Assembly (NCBI GenBank): GCA_014138725.1
Contig: JACJID010000005.1
Span: forward strand, 310,001 to 374,000
From: Kutzneria viridogrisea
Lineage (GTDB): Bacteria; Actinomycetota; Actinomycetes; Mycobacteriales; Pseudonocardiaceae
DNA: 64,000 bases
Reading direction: 5' to 3'
Shown here: piece after piece, positions 25,873 to 34,553 of the stretch
Position numbering within the stretch: the first letter of the stretch is position 1
How the letters are laid out: every line of letters begins with the position of its first letter
Program-made: the position numbers and the translations under genes
Notes under the pieces: generated by a model
The model's input: the letters and a program-made list of their open reading frames with translations, nothing else
Databases searched by the model: none
What the model was told of the DNA's origin: nothing

Positions 25873-26175
25873 ATGGCCACCGTGAGGTGGCTTGAGGCGT
25901 CCACGCCGTGGCTGATCGGCATGATCATCGCTTGGGTCGCGGCCGGGGTCTTCGAGTTCCTGTTGGTGCGCAGGAAGACCAGGACCGACCTGGAGGCGAA
26001 GGGCTGCCCGTACTGCGGGGCGCCCTGGACCGGGCTGAAGATGTGCGCCCAGTGCAAGAACCTGCTGATCAAGGACGAGAACCACGTGGCGACCCGGGTG
26101 CTGTTCAGCGTGGGTGCGCTGGCGGCCTCGCCCGCGATCGGCATCCTCGTGGTGCACCTGGTCACGGGCAAGTGA
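25873..26175 (+). CDS. Small membrane protein with zinc-ribbon motif
   Basis: 100 residues. There is one helix at ~12-32 (WLIGMIIAWVAAGVFEFLL), a cytosolic-looking core with CPYCG (45-49) and CAQC (58-61) forming a four-cysteine zinc site, and a second helix at ~76-97. No family recognised. The two helices with a zinc knuckle between them suggest a membrane-tethered adaptor. The start has only a weak upstream purine stretch. It overlaps the convergent DUF3224 gene by 14 bases. Confidence 0.7.
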   Translation: MATVRWLEASTPWLIGMIIAWVAAGVFEFLLVRRKTRTDLEAKGCPYCGAPWTGLKMCAQCKNLLIKDENHVATRVLFSVGALAASPAIGILVVHLVTGK

Positions 26176-26545
26176 GCGAGTAGGGCACCTCCTGCTGGCC
26201 CTCGGTCGCGTCGGCGACCAGCGTCCCGGTCCACCCGGTCAGGTCCCCGGTGGCGGAACCGGCGACCACCGCCATCTCGTCGTGGATCCCGTCGGGGCCG
26301 TAGTGGCCCCGGTGCGAGAGCACGAAGCTGCCCTGGCGGCCGTCGACCGTGCCGGTGACCTGTTCCAGGCCGATGAACGTGCCGGTGCCGTCCGGCCGGT
26401 AGTGCATCAGCAGGTTCGAGGTGCCGGTGCCGGTGATCGCCCCGGAGTAGACGAAGGTGACGGCGGCGTGGGCCACCGAGTGCCCGTCCTCGCTGCTGCT
26501 GGTCTTCTCGTCCCAGTTGGTGAACGTGTAGCTGTTCTCGCTCAT
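26162..26545 (-). CDS. DUF3224 family protein
   Basis: 127 residues. The sequence matches the DUF3224 pattern: SENSYTFTNWDEKTSSSEDG at the start (with a W-x-E core), then VTFVYSGAITGTGTSNLLMH and a final GWTGTLVADATEGQQEVPYS. This small beta-barrel family occurs in actinobacteria and resembles allene-oxide-cyclase-like barrels, but no reaction is established. It lies just downstream of the GlxA-type regulator gene on the same strand, 19 bases apart, with a repeated palindromic element in the junction that may control it. Confidence 0.78.
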   Translation of the reverse strand: MSENSYTFTNWDEKTSSSEDGHSVAHAAVTFVYSGAITGTGTSNLLMHYRPDGTGTFIGLEQVTGTVDGRQGSFVLSHRGHYGPDGIHDEMAVVAGSATGDLTGWTGTLVADATEGQQEVPYSLTCP

Positions 26546-26553
26546 GGGTACGA

Positions 26554-26587
26554 CCCTGACAGGCTTACCTGACAGATCCTGTCAGGT
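26554..26587. promoter_or_regulatory. CCTGACAG repeats and 21-bp palindrome before DUF3224 gene
   Basis: ACCTGACAG-ATC-CTGTCAGGT (26567-26587) is a perfect 9-3-9 inverted repeat overlapping the end of the GlxA-type gene. A further CCTGACAGG lies at 26555-26563, so three copies of the half-site occur within 34 bp, immediately upstream of the DUF3224 start at 26545. It is either an operator for that gene or a hairpin ending the upstream transcript. Confidence 0.55.
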
Positions 26588-27524
26588 TCCGGTACTGGGA
26601 CGGCGAGATCCCGTAGCTGCCGACGAACGCCTGCCGCAGGGTCTCGGTGGAGCGGAACCCGCAGCGCCTGGCCACCGCGGCCAGCGGCAGGGTGGTGGAC
26701 ACCAGCAACTGCGCCGCGGCCTCGGTGCGGGTGGCCCGCACGTACTTCGCGGGCGGCATGCCCACCTGCTCCAGGAACAACCTGGTCAGGTGCCGCTCGC
26801 TGACGCCAGCGCGCTCGGCGAGCGCCGCCGTGCCCAGGTCCGCGTCCAGGTGCTGACCGATGTGCCCGACCAGGTTGCGCACCAGCCCGTCCTCGCGCGG
26901 CGGAGCGGACACGAACATGCTGACCTGCGCCTGGTTGCCGGGTCGTTGCAGGTAGGTCACCAGCATCCGCGCCACGCGGCGGGCCAACTCCGCCCCGTGG
27001 TCGGCCTCCACCAGCGCCAGCGTCAGGTCCAGCGCGCTGGTCACGCCCGCCGCCGTGTAGACCTCGCCGTCCCGCACGTACAGCGGTTTCGGGTCCACCT
27101 CCACCGCCGGATACCGCTGCGCGAACAGCTCCGCGTAGATCCAGTGCGTGGTGGCCCGCCGCCCGTCCAACAGGCCCGCGGCGGCGAGCACCGTGGCCCC
27201 GCTGCACACCGAGGCCACCCGGCGGCTCTCCTTGGCCAGCCGCCGGACGTGCGCGAGCAGCCGGGGGTTCGCCGCAGCCGCGTCGTGCCCGGACCCGCCC
27301 GCGATCACCAGCGTGTCCAGCGGCCCGCGCACCCGTTCCAGCGCACCGTGTGCCGCCAGCACCAGGCCCGAGCAGCAGCGCACCGGCTTGCCGCCCATCG
27401 TCACGAACTCCACCGCGTAGCCCGGGTCGGCGCCGAGCCGGGTCGCCATGTCGAAGGAGTCGGTGACGCAGGCGATGTCCAGCAGCTCGGCCCCGTCGTA
27501 CCCGAGCACCACGACTCTGCGCAT
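26565..27524 (-). CDS. GlxA-family AraC regulator with DJ-1/PfpI domain
   Basis: 319 residues from the ATG opening RRVVVLGYDGAELLDIA. Residues 1-185 are a DJ-1/PfpI domain with the elbow cysteine in SVCSGATVLAAAG. Residues ~215-315 hold the AraC helix-turn-helix pair: GTAALAERAGVSERHLTRLF and AVARRCGFRSTETLRQAF. Such proteins sense a small molecule in the DJ-1 half and activate nearby genes. It is divergent from a stand-alone DJ-1 enzyme gene (107 bp), the probable target, and is followed by the DUF3224 gene. Confidence 0.88.
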   Translation of the reverse strand: MRRVVVLGYDGAELLDIACVTDSFDMATRLGADPGYAVEFVTMGGKPVRCCSGLVLAAHGALERVRGPLDTLVIAGGSGHDAAAANPRLLAHVRRLAKESRRVASVCSGATVLAAAGLLDGRRATTHWIYAELFAQRYPAVEVDPKPLYVRDGEVYTAAGVTSALDLTLALVEADHGAELARRVARMLVTYLQRPGNQAQVSMFVSAPPREDGLVRNLVGHIGQHLDADLGTAALAERAGVSERHLTRLFLEQVGMPPAKYVRATRTEAAAQLLVSTTLPLAAVARRCGFRSTETLRQAFVGSYGISPSQYRNLTGSVR

Positions 27525-27631
27525 GGCAGCCGACGGTAGCAGCGCCGTCCGGAAGACAGGGATACCAAGATTTCGGACACCGTGTGCGCGGGACGTTGCC
27601 GCCGGGTGCGGCGGCCCGGGAAGGTCGTGCC

Positions 27632-28318
27632 ATGAAGGACATCGCGTTCGTGCTCTACCCCGGCTGCACCCCATTGGACCTGGTCGGACCGCTCCAGGTG
27701 CTCAACGCCCTCTCCCGGCTGGTGCCCGACCACCGCACGGTGGTGGTCGGCGAGTCGCTCGACCCGGTGTACACCGACCTGCCGCTACTGCTGGCGGCGA
27801 GCCACACCTACGAGCAGATCACCGACCCGTACGCGGTGGTCCTGCCGGGCGGCCTCCAGCCCACGCTGGAAGGGCTGGCCGACGAGCGGCTGCTGGCCAG
27901 GATCCGCGGGCTGGCCGAGGGCGCCGAGGTGATCGGCTCGGTGTGCACCGGCTCGCTGCTGCTGGCGGCGGCCGGTCTGCTGGCGGGTCGGCGGGCCACC
28001 ACGCACTGGATGTTCCGCGACCTGCTGGCGAAGTACGGTGCCACGCCGGTGGCGCAGCGCTGGGTGGAGGACGGCCCCGTGATCACCGCGGCCGGGGTCG
28101 CCGCGGGCATCGACATGGCGCTGCACCTCGTGCAACGCCTGGCGGGCAAGGAGATCGCCGCCGAGGTCCAGCTGCTCATCGAGTACGACCCGCAGCCGCC
28201 GCTGGGCCCGATCGACTGGTCCACTGTGGACCTGGCGGCGCGCAAGCCCGTCAGCGACGCGATCCTCGCCCAGTCGCTGGCCGAGCACCCCGAGCTGCTC
28301 AGCAGGCTGTCGGGCTGA
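27632..28318 (+). CDS. DJ-1/PfpI family protein (isonitrile hydratase-like)
   Basis: 228 residues from ATG 27632 (GGAAGG upstream). The single DJ-1/PfpI domain has IAFVLYPGCTPLDLVGPLQV at the start and the nucleophile elbow in GSVCTGSLLLAAAG, followed by RRATTHWMF as in isonitrile hydratase (which converts isonitriles to N-formamides). The function is likely hydrolytic or stress-related; the substrate is inferred only from closeness to that subfamily. It is divergent from a GlxA-type activator with the same fold, a common regulator-enzyme pairing. The 3' end overlaps the convergent dehydrogenase gene by 20 bases. Confidence 0.82.
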   Translation: MKDIAFVLYPGCTPLDLVGPLQVLNALSRLVPDHRTVVVGESLDPVYTDLPLLLAASHTYEQITDPYAVVLPGGLQPTLEGLADERLLARIRGLAEGAEVIGSVCTGSLLLAAAGLLAGRRATTHWMFRDLLAKYGATPVAQRWVEDGPVITAAGVAAGIDMALHLVQRLAGKEIAAEVQLLIEYDPQPPLGPIDWSTVDLAARKPVSDAILAQSLAEHPELLSRLSG

Positions 28319-29231
28319 GCACCACCTTGCCCAGGTTCGCCCGGGACTCGATGATCCGGTGCGCCTGGGCGGCCTCGGCCAGCGGCAGCACCCCGTGCAC
28401 CGCTGGCCGGAGCGCACCCCCGCGGACCAGGTCCCAGAGCCGCTCGCGGTTGGCCGCATAGACCTCGGGCCGGAGCCTGGCGAAGTGGGCCATGGCCAAA
28501 CCGATCACCGAGATCGTGCGCATGCGCAGCTCGTTGACCTCCAGTGGGCCGCCGACCGCGTTGTAGGTCACCAGCCTGCCCAGTGGCCGCAGCGCCCGCA
28601 GCCCGTGCTGCAGCACCTCGCCGCCGACCCCGTCCAGCACCAGGTCCGCCGTGTCCCCGGCGATCTCCTGGTAGGTCAGCACCTCGTCGGCGCCGAGCCC
28701 GCGCAGGAACTCCGCCTTGCCCGCGCCGCCCACCGCGGCCAGCACCCGCTTGGCACCCAACGCCTTCGCGAGCTGCACCGCCACGTGGCCGACCCCACCC
28801 GCCGCGCCGGTGACCAGCACCTCGTCCCCGGCCCGCACCCCGCCCACGTGCAGGGCCGCGAACGCGACCTGGCCGCTGCGGACCAGGACCAGGGCGTCGG
28901 CCTCGGCGATGTCCTCGGGCACCGGCGTGGCGAAGGCCGCCGACACGGTCGCGAACTCGGCGTAGGCCCCGGCGAAGGCCAGGCCCACCACGCGCTGGCC
29001 GACCTGCCAGCCCTCGACTCCCGCGCCGATCGCCGCGACCCGGCCGACCACGTCCCCGCCCGGGGCGTGCGGCAGCTCCGGGCCGCCGTGGGTCAGCCGC
29101 ACGGTCGGCAGCGTGACCCCCACCATGCCGACCTGCACCAGCAGCTCGCCCTGCCCCGGCTCCGGGCGCTCGACCTGCTCGGCGCGCAGCACCTCCGGGC
29201 CGCCGTACTGGTGAAAGCGAACGACGCGCAT
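28299..29231 (-). CDS. Quinone oxidoreductase-like zinc-type dehydrogenase (MDR)
   Basis: 310 residues. This is a medium-chain dehydrogenase/reductase: catalytic GroES-like half at 1-120 (VRFHQYGGPEVL, APGGDVVGRVAAIG), then a Rossmann half with VLVTGAAGGVGHVAVQLAKA near 140. The structural zinc cysteines are absent, as in the quinone oxidoreductase branch that uses NADPH. The gene is divergent from a TetR gene with a perfect palindrome 16 bases upstream of its start, so repression by that TetR protein is likely. The substrate is unknown. Confidence 0.87.
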   Translation of the reverse strand: MRVVRFHQYGGPEVLRAEQVERPEPGQGELLVQVGMVGVTLPTVRLTHGGPELPHAPGGDVVGRVAAIGAGVEGWQVGQRVVGLAFAGAYAEFATVSAAFATPVPEDIAEADALVLVRSGQVAFAALHVGGVRAGDEVLVTGAAGGVGHVAVQLAKALGAKRVLAAVGGAGKAEFLRGLGADEVLTYQEIAGDTADLVLDGVGGEVLQHGLRALRPLGRLVTYNAVGGPLEVNELRMRTISVIGLAMAHFARLRPEVYAANRERLWDLVRGGALRPAVHGVLPLAEAAQAHRIIESRANLGKVVLSPTAC

Positions 29232-29246
29232 CCTGCCCCCTCCCGA

Positions 29247-29265
29247 ACTTCAACGGTGTTGAAGT
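29247..29265. promoter_or_regulatory. Perfect 8-3-8 inverted repeat, probable TetR operator
   Basis: ACTTCAAC-GGT-GTTGAAGT between the divergent MDR (start 29231) and TetR (start 29313) genes. Its size and position suit binding of one TetR dimer controlling both directions. Confidence 0.72.
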
Positions 29266-29312
29266 CTTGGTCATACTGGGTGCGGACGTCAACCCGAGTT
29301 CTGGAGGACCCG

Positions 29313-29927
29313 ATGCGGCTGACGCGGGAACAGGTGCTCGCGGGCGCGCTCGACCTGCTCGACGAGGCGGGCATCGAGAACCTGACGATGCGCAGGCTGG
29401 CGCTGGCCCTCGGCGTGCAGAACGGCGCCACCTACTGGCACTTCCGCAGCAAGCAGGCGCTGCTGGAGGCGATGGCCGACGCCCTGCTGCACGGGGTGAC
29501 CACCGGCCTGGACCCGGAACTGTCCTGGGACCGCAGGCTCGCCGAGTTGGCCGCCCGGCTGCGCCGCGCCCTGCTGTCCCGGCGCGACGGGGCCCGGCTG
29601 TTCTCCGGCTCCTTCTTCCCGCTGCCCAACGCCCTTGCCTACGGCGAGGCGATGATCGGCACCCTGCGCGCGGCCGGGTTCGCCGACCGGGACGCGGTGT
29701 GGGCCGTGGACACGATCACCCACTACGTGGTCGGCCACACCACCGAGGAGCAGATCGCCGACGACTCCGGCCCGGACCGGCTGATCGCCGCGATCGACCC
29801 AGGGCTGCACCCGAACCTGCACGCCACGGTCGGCCACATCCCGGGGCCGCACCCGGAGCAGCACTTCGAGCACGGACTGGAACTGGTCATCGCCGGGCTG
29901 CGGGTCAACTCGCCAGACCGGACATGA
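29313..29927 (+). CDS. TetR family regulator (TetR class)
   Basis: 204 residues from ATG 29313, which follows CTGGAGGACC. The N-terminal domain is close to classical TetR (REQVLAGALDLLDEAG, then MRRLALALGVQNGATYWHF). The C-terminal domain (~70-204) resembles TetR_C of tetracycline repressors, with a His-rich stretch (VDTITHYVVGHT) near residue 140 that in TetR contacts the drug-Mg complex. It is divergent from an MDR reductase gene across a perfect palindrome. The inducer may be a polyketide-like compound, by inference. The end overlaps the convergent LuxR gene by 23 bases. Confidence 0.86.
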   Translation: MRLTREQVLAGALDLLDEAGIENLTMRRLALALGVQNGATYWHFRSKQALLEAMADALLHGVTTGLDPELSWDRRLAELAARLRRALLSRRDGARLFSGSFFPLPNALAYGEAMIGTLRAAGFADRDAVWAVDTITHYVVGHTTEEQIADDSGPDRLIAAIDPGLHPNLHATVGHIPGPHPEQHFEHGLELVIAGLRVNSPDRT

Positions 29928-30846
29928 GTTCCTCCCTGCTGGACACCCCGGTCTTGCGGTAGATCGCCTTGAGGTGGTCGTTCACGGTGTGCGGGGACAG
30001 CTCCAGCCGACGCGCGATGTGCTTGGCGGGCAAGCCTTCCAGCACCTGGCGCACCACCTGCTGCTCGCGGGCGGTCAGGCCGAACCACGCGGAGACCGCG
30101 GGCAGCAACGCCACGCTGGACGCGGGCTGCACCGTCACCACCACCTCGCCGGGATCCGCCCCACCGGTCAGCTGGGCCTCCAGCGACAGCCAGCCCTCGG
30201 CGGTCGGGATCCGGCTGATCGCCGAGCCGTCCTCGGAACGCCTTGCCAGGCAGGCGATGTTCCACAGGTTGGCCACCAGCTCCTCGTCCGTGCGGCTCTC
30301 GTCCTGAGCCATCGCGCGCAGCATCTGCCGTCCAGCGGGGGTCACCGCCGTGGGCCGGTCCGACCCGTCCAGGACGACCACGCCCGGCGGCAGCTCGCAC
30401 CGCGCCGAACGAAGTGGTTGGGCGGCAACAAAAGCACGCAGCTGCTCGGCCAGCGCCGGGATCAGCCGGACAGCGGACTGGCCCTCCGCCACGGAGAACG
30501 GCCTGCCGCCGACCTCGCGCAGCAGCACCAGCTCGCCCCAGCCCAGGCTGATGCGCAGCGCGCACTGGAAGCCTTCAGCCGCCATGAGTTCGCGCGTGTG
30601 CCGGGTGTAGGCGGGCCCCGGGGTGCGTGGCCCGAACCGGGCGATCGGGGCAGGTCGCACGCCGAGGTTGCCGTGCTGCTCGACCTCCAGTTGGTAGCGG
30701 GTCGGCAGCAGGAACTCGTGACCGCCAGCCATGAAGCAGCCCGCCCCACTGACCGGGTCCTGCCCCACCACGATGTAGCTCTCGTGCGGGATCACCCCGC
30801 CGATCCGTTCGGCGAGCTCGGCACCGAACTGCCCGACGCTGCTCAC
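29905..30846 (-). CDS. LuxR-family regulator with an N-terminal sensor region
   Basis: 313 residues from GTG 30846. The C-terminal helix-turn-helix at ~250-310 is clear: LTAREQQVVRQVLEGL, then KHIARRLELSPHTVNDHLKA. Residues 1-240 are not a receiver domain; they include VGQDPVSGAGCFMAGGHEF and LRISLGWGELVLLREVGG, resembling the PAS/GAF-like heads of free-standing actinomycete LuxR regulators. It is divergent from an amidase gene (75 bp) and may control it. No ATP-binding motif is present, so it is not of the large LAL class. Confidence 0.78.
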   Translation of the reverse strand: MSSVGQFGAELAERIGGVIPHESYIVVGQDPVSGAGCFMAGGHEFLLPTRYQLEVEQHGNLGVRPAPIARFGPRTPGPAYTRHTRELMAAEGFQCALRISLGWGELVLLREVGGRPFSVAEGQSAVRLIPALAEQLRAFVAAQPLRSARCELPPGVVVLDGSDRPTAVTPAGRQMLRAMAQDESRTDEELVANLWNIACLARRSEDGSAISRIPTAEGWLSLEAQLTGGADPGEVVVTVQPASSVALLPAVSAWFGLTAREQQVVRQVLEGLPAKHIARRLELSPHTVNDHLKAIYRKTGVSSREELMSGLAS

Positions 30847-30921
30847 CCGCCCAGTATCGCCCCGGCCCACCCCCCAGATCTCGGGATTTCGCCCGCGGGC
30901 CGTCAGCCCGACAGTGAACTG

Positions 30922-32346
30922 GTGGAACCGCACGAGTACGCCAGCCGCGACGCCATCGGCCTCCGCGAGCTGATCCGCGCGGGCGAGGTCAGCCCGGCCG
31001 AGGTCGAGCGCACCGCACGCCACGCGCTGGACCTGGCCAACAAGCAGGTGAACGGGCTGGCGCTGCCCCTGTTCTCCCCCGCGCTCGAGCACAGCGCCGA
31101 CGGCCCCTTCACCGGGGTGCCGTTCCTGATCAAGGACAGCGGGCCGGTCGCCGAGGGCGTGCCCTTCGCCATGGGCAGCCGCGGCGTGCGCCGGGCACTG
31201 GCCAGGCACGACAGCGACCTGATGACCAGGGTGCGCGCGGCGGGGCTGGTCACCCTCGGCCTGACCACCGCGCCCGAACTGGGCATCAGCTTCGCCACCG
31301 AGCCGGTCAAGCACGGCCCCACCCGCAACCCCTGGCACCTCGACCACGGGGTCGGCGGGTCCAGTGGTGGCGCCGCCGCACTGGTCGCCGCCGGGGCCGT
31401 GCCGGTGGCGCACGGCAACGACAGCGCGGGCTCGGTGCGCGTGCCCGCCTCCTGCTGCGGGCTGGTCGGGCTCAAGCCCAGCCGCGGTCGCACACCCTGC
31501 GGCCCCGACCTGGGCGAGCCGGTGTTCGGCCTGTCCTACGAGTTCGCGCTGACCCGCACGGTGCGCGACGCCGCACACTTCCTGGACGCCATCCACGGGC
31601 CCGGCGTCGGCGACAAGTACACCGCCCCGCCGCCGGTCCGGCCCTACGCCGAGGAGCTGTCCGCCGACCTGGCCCCGCTGCGGGTCGCGCTCAGCACCGA
31701 GGCGTGGTCCGGGGTGGCCGTGGACCCCGAGGTCGCCGCGGCGGCGGTCGCGGCGGGCGAACTGCTGGCCGACCTGGGGCACGTGGTCAGCCAGGGCAGC
31801 CCCGCGCTGGACTGGGAGGACGTGATCACCAGCATGGTCCCGGCCGAGATGGCGTTCCTGGCCAGCACGTTCCGCCAGGCCCCGCGCCCGCCGGACCCCA
31901 ACGAGATGGAGGCCGTGTCCCGGCGCCTGTTCGAGGAGGTCGCCGACCTCACCGTGTACGACCTGATGGACGCCTTCCACGCGCAGAACCGGGTGAGCCG
32001 GTCGGTCGGCGCCTTCTTCACCGGCCACGACCTGCTGGTGACGCCCACGCTCGGCCAACTGCCCGCCCCGCACGGCACGCTGCGCCAGGACGAGCCGGGC
32101 CAGACCGTGACCGGCTGGATCCGCTCGATCTTCGACTACGGGCCGTTCACCGCGGTGTTCAACATCGCCGGGCAGCCCGCGATCAGCCTGCCGCTGGGCC
32201 AGAGCCGGGACGGGCTGCCGATCGGCGTGCAGTTCGTCGCCGCCTACGGCCGGGAGGACCTGCTGTTCCGGATCGCCGCCCAGCTGGAGCAGGCCGCGCC
32301 CTGGCGGGACCGGGTGCCGCCGCACTCAGTGCGCGGGCTCGCGTGA
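30922..32346 (+). CDS. Amidase (amidase signature family)
   Basis: 474 residues from GTG 30922, the best in-frame start although its ribosome site is poor. It hydrolyses a carboxylic amide in the cytosol. The Ser-Ser-Lys triad is visible: Lys in GVPFLIKDSG (near residue 71), the cis-Ser in GVGGSSGGAAALVA, and the nucleophilic Ser near 171 in GNDSAGSVRVPASCCG. The late region has GQPAISLPLG and GLPIGVQFVA, family hallmarks. The length is typical. The substrate is open. It is divergent from a LuxR regulator and convergent with an MFS gene, overlapping it by 21 bases. Confidence 0.88.
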   Translation: MEPHEYASRDAIGLRELIRAGEVSPAEVERTARHALDLANKQVNGLALPLFSPALEHSADGPFTGVPFLIKDSGPVAEGVPFAMGSRGVRRALARHDSDLMTRVRAAGLVTLGLTTAPELGISFATEPVKHGPTRNPWHLDHGVGGSSGGAAALVAAGAVPVAHGNDSAGSVRVPASCCGLVGLKPSRGRTPCGPDLGEPVFGLSYEFALTRTVRDAAHFLDAIHGPGVGDKYTAPPPVRPYAEELSADLAPLRVALSTEAWSGVAVDPEVAAAAVAAGELLADLGHVVSQGSPALDWEDVITSMVPAEMAFLASTFRQAPRPPDPNEMEAVSRRLFEEVADLTVYDLMDAFHAQNRVSRSVGAFFTGHDLLVTPTLGQLPAPHGTLRQDEPGQTVTGWIRSIFDYGPFTAVFNIAGQPAISLPLGQSRDGLPIGVQFVAAYGREDLLFRIAAQLEQAAPWRDRVPPHSVRGLA

Positions 32347-33570
32347 GGCCCGGTACCGGGTGAACGCGGGCAGCGCCAAGCCGATCAGCGCCGACCCGAG
32401 CACGGTGGCCAGGCCGCCGCTGACCACGCTGAAGCCGGAGGAGGTCAGCGAGCCCACCGCGCCCGCCCGGAAGTTGCCCAGCTGCGGGCAGACCCCGCCC
32501 ACCACGTACTCGGCGGCGCTGATCCGCCCCCGGTACCCGTCCGGGGTGCTGACCTGCACCATCGTCGAGCGGAACACCACCGAGAGCACGTCCGCCGCCC
32601 CGGCCAGCCCCAGCAGGGTCAGCGCGAGCCACAGGTCGTGGGCGAGCCCGAACCCGGCCAGCGCGAGACCCCACACCGACCCGGCTACCAGCATGCCAAG
32701 GCCGTGCCGGGACACGCGGCGCACCGGCCCGGACAGCACGGTGCCCAGCACACCGCCCGCCGCCACCGCCGCCGTCAACAGGCCCAGGGTCTGCGCCGAA
32801 CCGCCGAACCGCTCCGCGTTGATCGCCGGGAACACCGCGATCGGGATGCCCAGCACCATGGCGTTCATGTCGGAAAGGAACGCCCCGGTGAGGACCTTGC
32901 TCCGGCGGATGAACCGCAGCCCGTCGCCCACCGAGCGCAGCGAGGCACGGGTGGCACCGCCCTCGGGCGGCATGGGCGGCAACCGGAACACCCCGTACAG
33001 CGCGGCCGCGAAGCTCACCGCGTCGAGCAGGTAGCAGAGCTTCAGGCCCCAGGCCGCGGTCACCAGCCCGGCGAGCGTGGGCCCCACCGTCACGCTCAGG
33101 TGGAAGGTGAACATGGACAGCACGATCCCGGCGGGCAACCGCTCCGGGGACAACAGCCTCGGCACGAACGTGCTGCGCGCCGGGGAGTTCACAGTGTTCA
33201 GCACGGACTGGACCGCGACCAGGGTGTACAGCGGCCACAGCTGGTTCAGCCCGGCGAAGGCCTGCACGGCCAGCAGCGCGGAGACCACCGCCATGGCGCT
33301 GTTGGTGACCAGCACCAGCTTGCGCCGGTCCACGGCGTCCGCGATCGCACCGCCGAGCAGGCCGAACACGATGCCGGGCAGGGCGGTCGCCAACCCCACC
33401 GCGCCGACCGCCAGTGAGGAACCGGTGAGCATGAAGACCTGCAACGAGACCGCGAACGTGGTCATCACGCCACCGGTCGAGGACAGCGCCGAACCCAGCC
33501 AGAGCCTGCGGAACGCCGGGGACTCCCGCAACGGGCGGAGGTCCATGAACAGGGTGGGGCCAGCGGTCAC
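32326..33570 (-). CDS. MFS transporter (EntS/MFS_3-like)
   Basis: 414 residues with twelve predicted membrane helices. Conserved parts are FRRLWLGSALSSTGGVMTTF at the start, the loop 2-3 motif GGAIADAVDRRKLVL (near residue 75), NTVNSPARSTFVPRLL near 125 and FRSTMVQVSTPDGYRGRI near 335, all typical of the MFS_3/enterobactin-exporter-like branch. Such proteins export siderophores, macrolides or other small molecules. It lies 14 bases downstream of the NmrA-like gene and probably shares its transcript. Confidence 0.86.
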   Translation of the reverse strand: MTAGPTLFMDLRPLRESPAFRRLWLGSALSSTGGVMTTFAVSLQVFMLTGSSLAVGAVGLATALPGIVFGLLGGAIADAVDRRKLVLVTNSAMAVVSALLAVQAFAGLNQLWPLYTLVAVQSVLNTVNSPARSTFVPRLLSPERLPAGIVLSMFTFHLSVTVGPTLAGLVTAAWGLKLCYLLDAVSFAAALYGVFRLPPMPPEGGATRASLRSVGDGLRFIRRSKVLTGAFLSDMNAMVLGIPIAVFPAINAERFGGSAQTLGLLTAAVAAGGVLGTVLSGPVRRVSRHGLGMLVAGSVWGLALAGFGLAHDLWLALTLLGLAGAADVLSVVFRSTMVQVSTPDGYRGRISAAEYVVGGVCPQLGNFRAGAVGSLTSSGFSVVSGGLATVLGSALIGLALPAFTRYRASREPAH

Positions 33571-33584
33571 CGGCCCACTGTGCC

Positions 33585-34457
33585 CTACCCCTGACCGGTG
33601 ATGTGCCGATAACTGTCAGGATTGCGCACGAGGTACTCGCGCAGCGACTGCGGCTCGTGCCCGGCGATGCGGGACACCGTGCTGCTCACCTGACCCACCT
33701 CGCCGGTGGCGATGGCCTCGTAGGAGGTCACCCACCCCGCCACCTCCCAGTCCGGCGCGTTGTACCGGGCCCGTGAGGCGTACGCCTGCTCCCGGCTCTC
33801 CTGCTCGTAGGTCACGACCCGCCCGGTGAACCGGCTCAGCTCCTCGGCCGCCTCGCCCAGCGTGATCGCCTCCGGCCCGGTCACCTCGTAGGTCGCCCCG
33901 TCGTGCCCCTCGCCCAGCAGCACGGCCGCCGCCACGTCCGCGATGTCGTCGTGCGCCACCGCGGCCACCCGCCCGGTGCCCGCCGGGCCCCGGATCACCC
34001 CGTCCGCGCCCGTCATCGCGGGCAGCGCCGCCAGGTAGAAGCTGTCCCGCAGGAACGTGAACCGCAGCCCGCTCGCCCGCAGGTGCTGCTCGGTGTGCCA
34101 GTGGTCCCTGGCGAAGGTGAAGGTCGCCTCCGGGGCGGCACCCTGGAACGAGATGTACACGATCCGCTCCACCCCGGCCGCCACCGCGGCGTCCACGGCG
34201 GTGATGTGCTCGCGCACCCGGTCGGCGGCCTCGTGCGCCGACACCAGCAGCGCGGTGCCCGCCCCCTCGAAGGCCCGGCGCATCGCCTCCCCGTCCCCGT
34301 AGGCGGCGGGCGGTGCCTGCACGGCGTCGGTCAGCTCCGGCAGCCGCGACGGATCCCGGCCGATGAGCCGCTGCGCCACCCCGGCCTCCGCCAGCCGCCG
34401 CGCGACCCGCCCGCCGATCTGCCCGCTCGCCCCCGTGACGGCGATCGCTGAGCCCAT
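33585..34457 (-). CDS. NmrA-like / atypical SDR NAD(P)-binding protein
   Basis: 290 residues. The Rossmann motif TGASGQIGGRVARRLAEAG at residues 8-26 is TGxxGxxG. The following pattern (LIGRDPSRLPEL, VYISFQGAAPEATFTFARDH, TFLRDSFYL) matches the NAD(P)H azoreductase/quinone oxidoreductase 2 branch of NmrA-like proteins. These act as redox sensors or quinone reductases. The Tyr-x3-Lys pair of classical SDRs is not evident. It is first in a leftward pair with the MFS gene. Confidence 0.84.
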   Translation of the reverse strand: MGSAIAVTGASGQIGGRVARRLAEAGVAQRLIGRDPSRLPELTDAVQAPPAAYGDGEAMRRAFEGAGTALLVSAHEAADRVREHITAVDAAVAAGVERIVYISFQGAAPEATFTFARDHWHTEQHLRASGLRFTFLRDSFYLAALPAMTGADGVIRGPAGTGRVAAVAHDDIADVAAAVLLGEGHDGATYEVTGPEAITLGEAAEELSRFTGRVVTYEQESREQAYASRARYNAPDWEVAGWVTSYEAIATGEVGQVSSTVSRIAGHEPQSLREYLVRNPDSYRHITGQG

Positions 34458-34553
34458 GTCCTGACCTCCCAGGTCCCTCGGTCCCCCACCCGACCGTAGC
34501 CGGGGGTCCGGACATGTGCTCTGCCGAGGTTCGCACCTACCGTGTGGACACCG

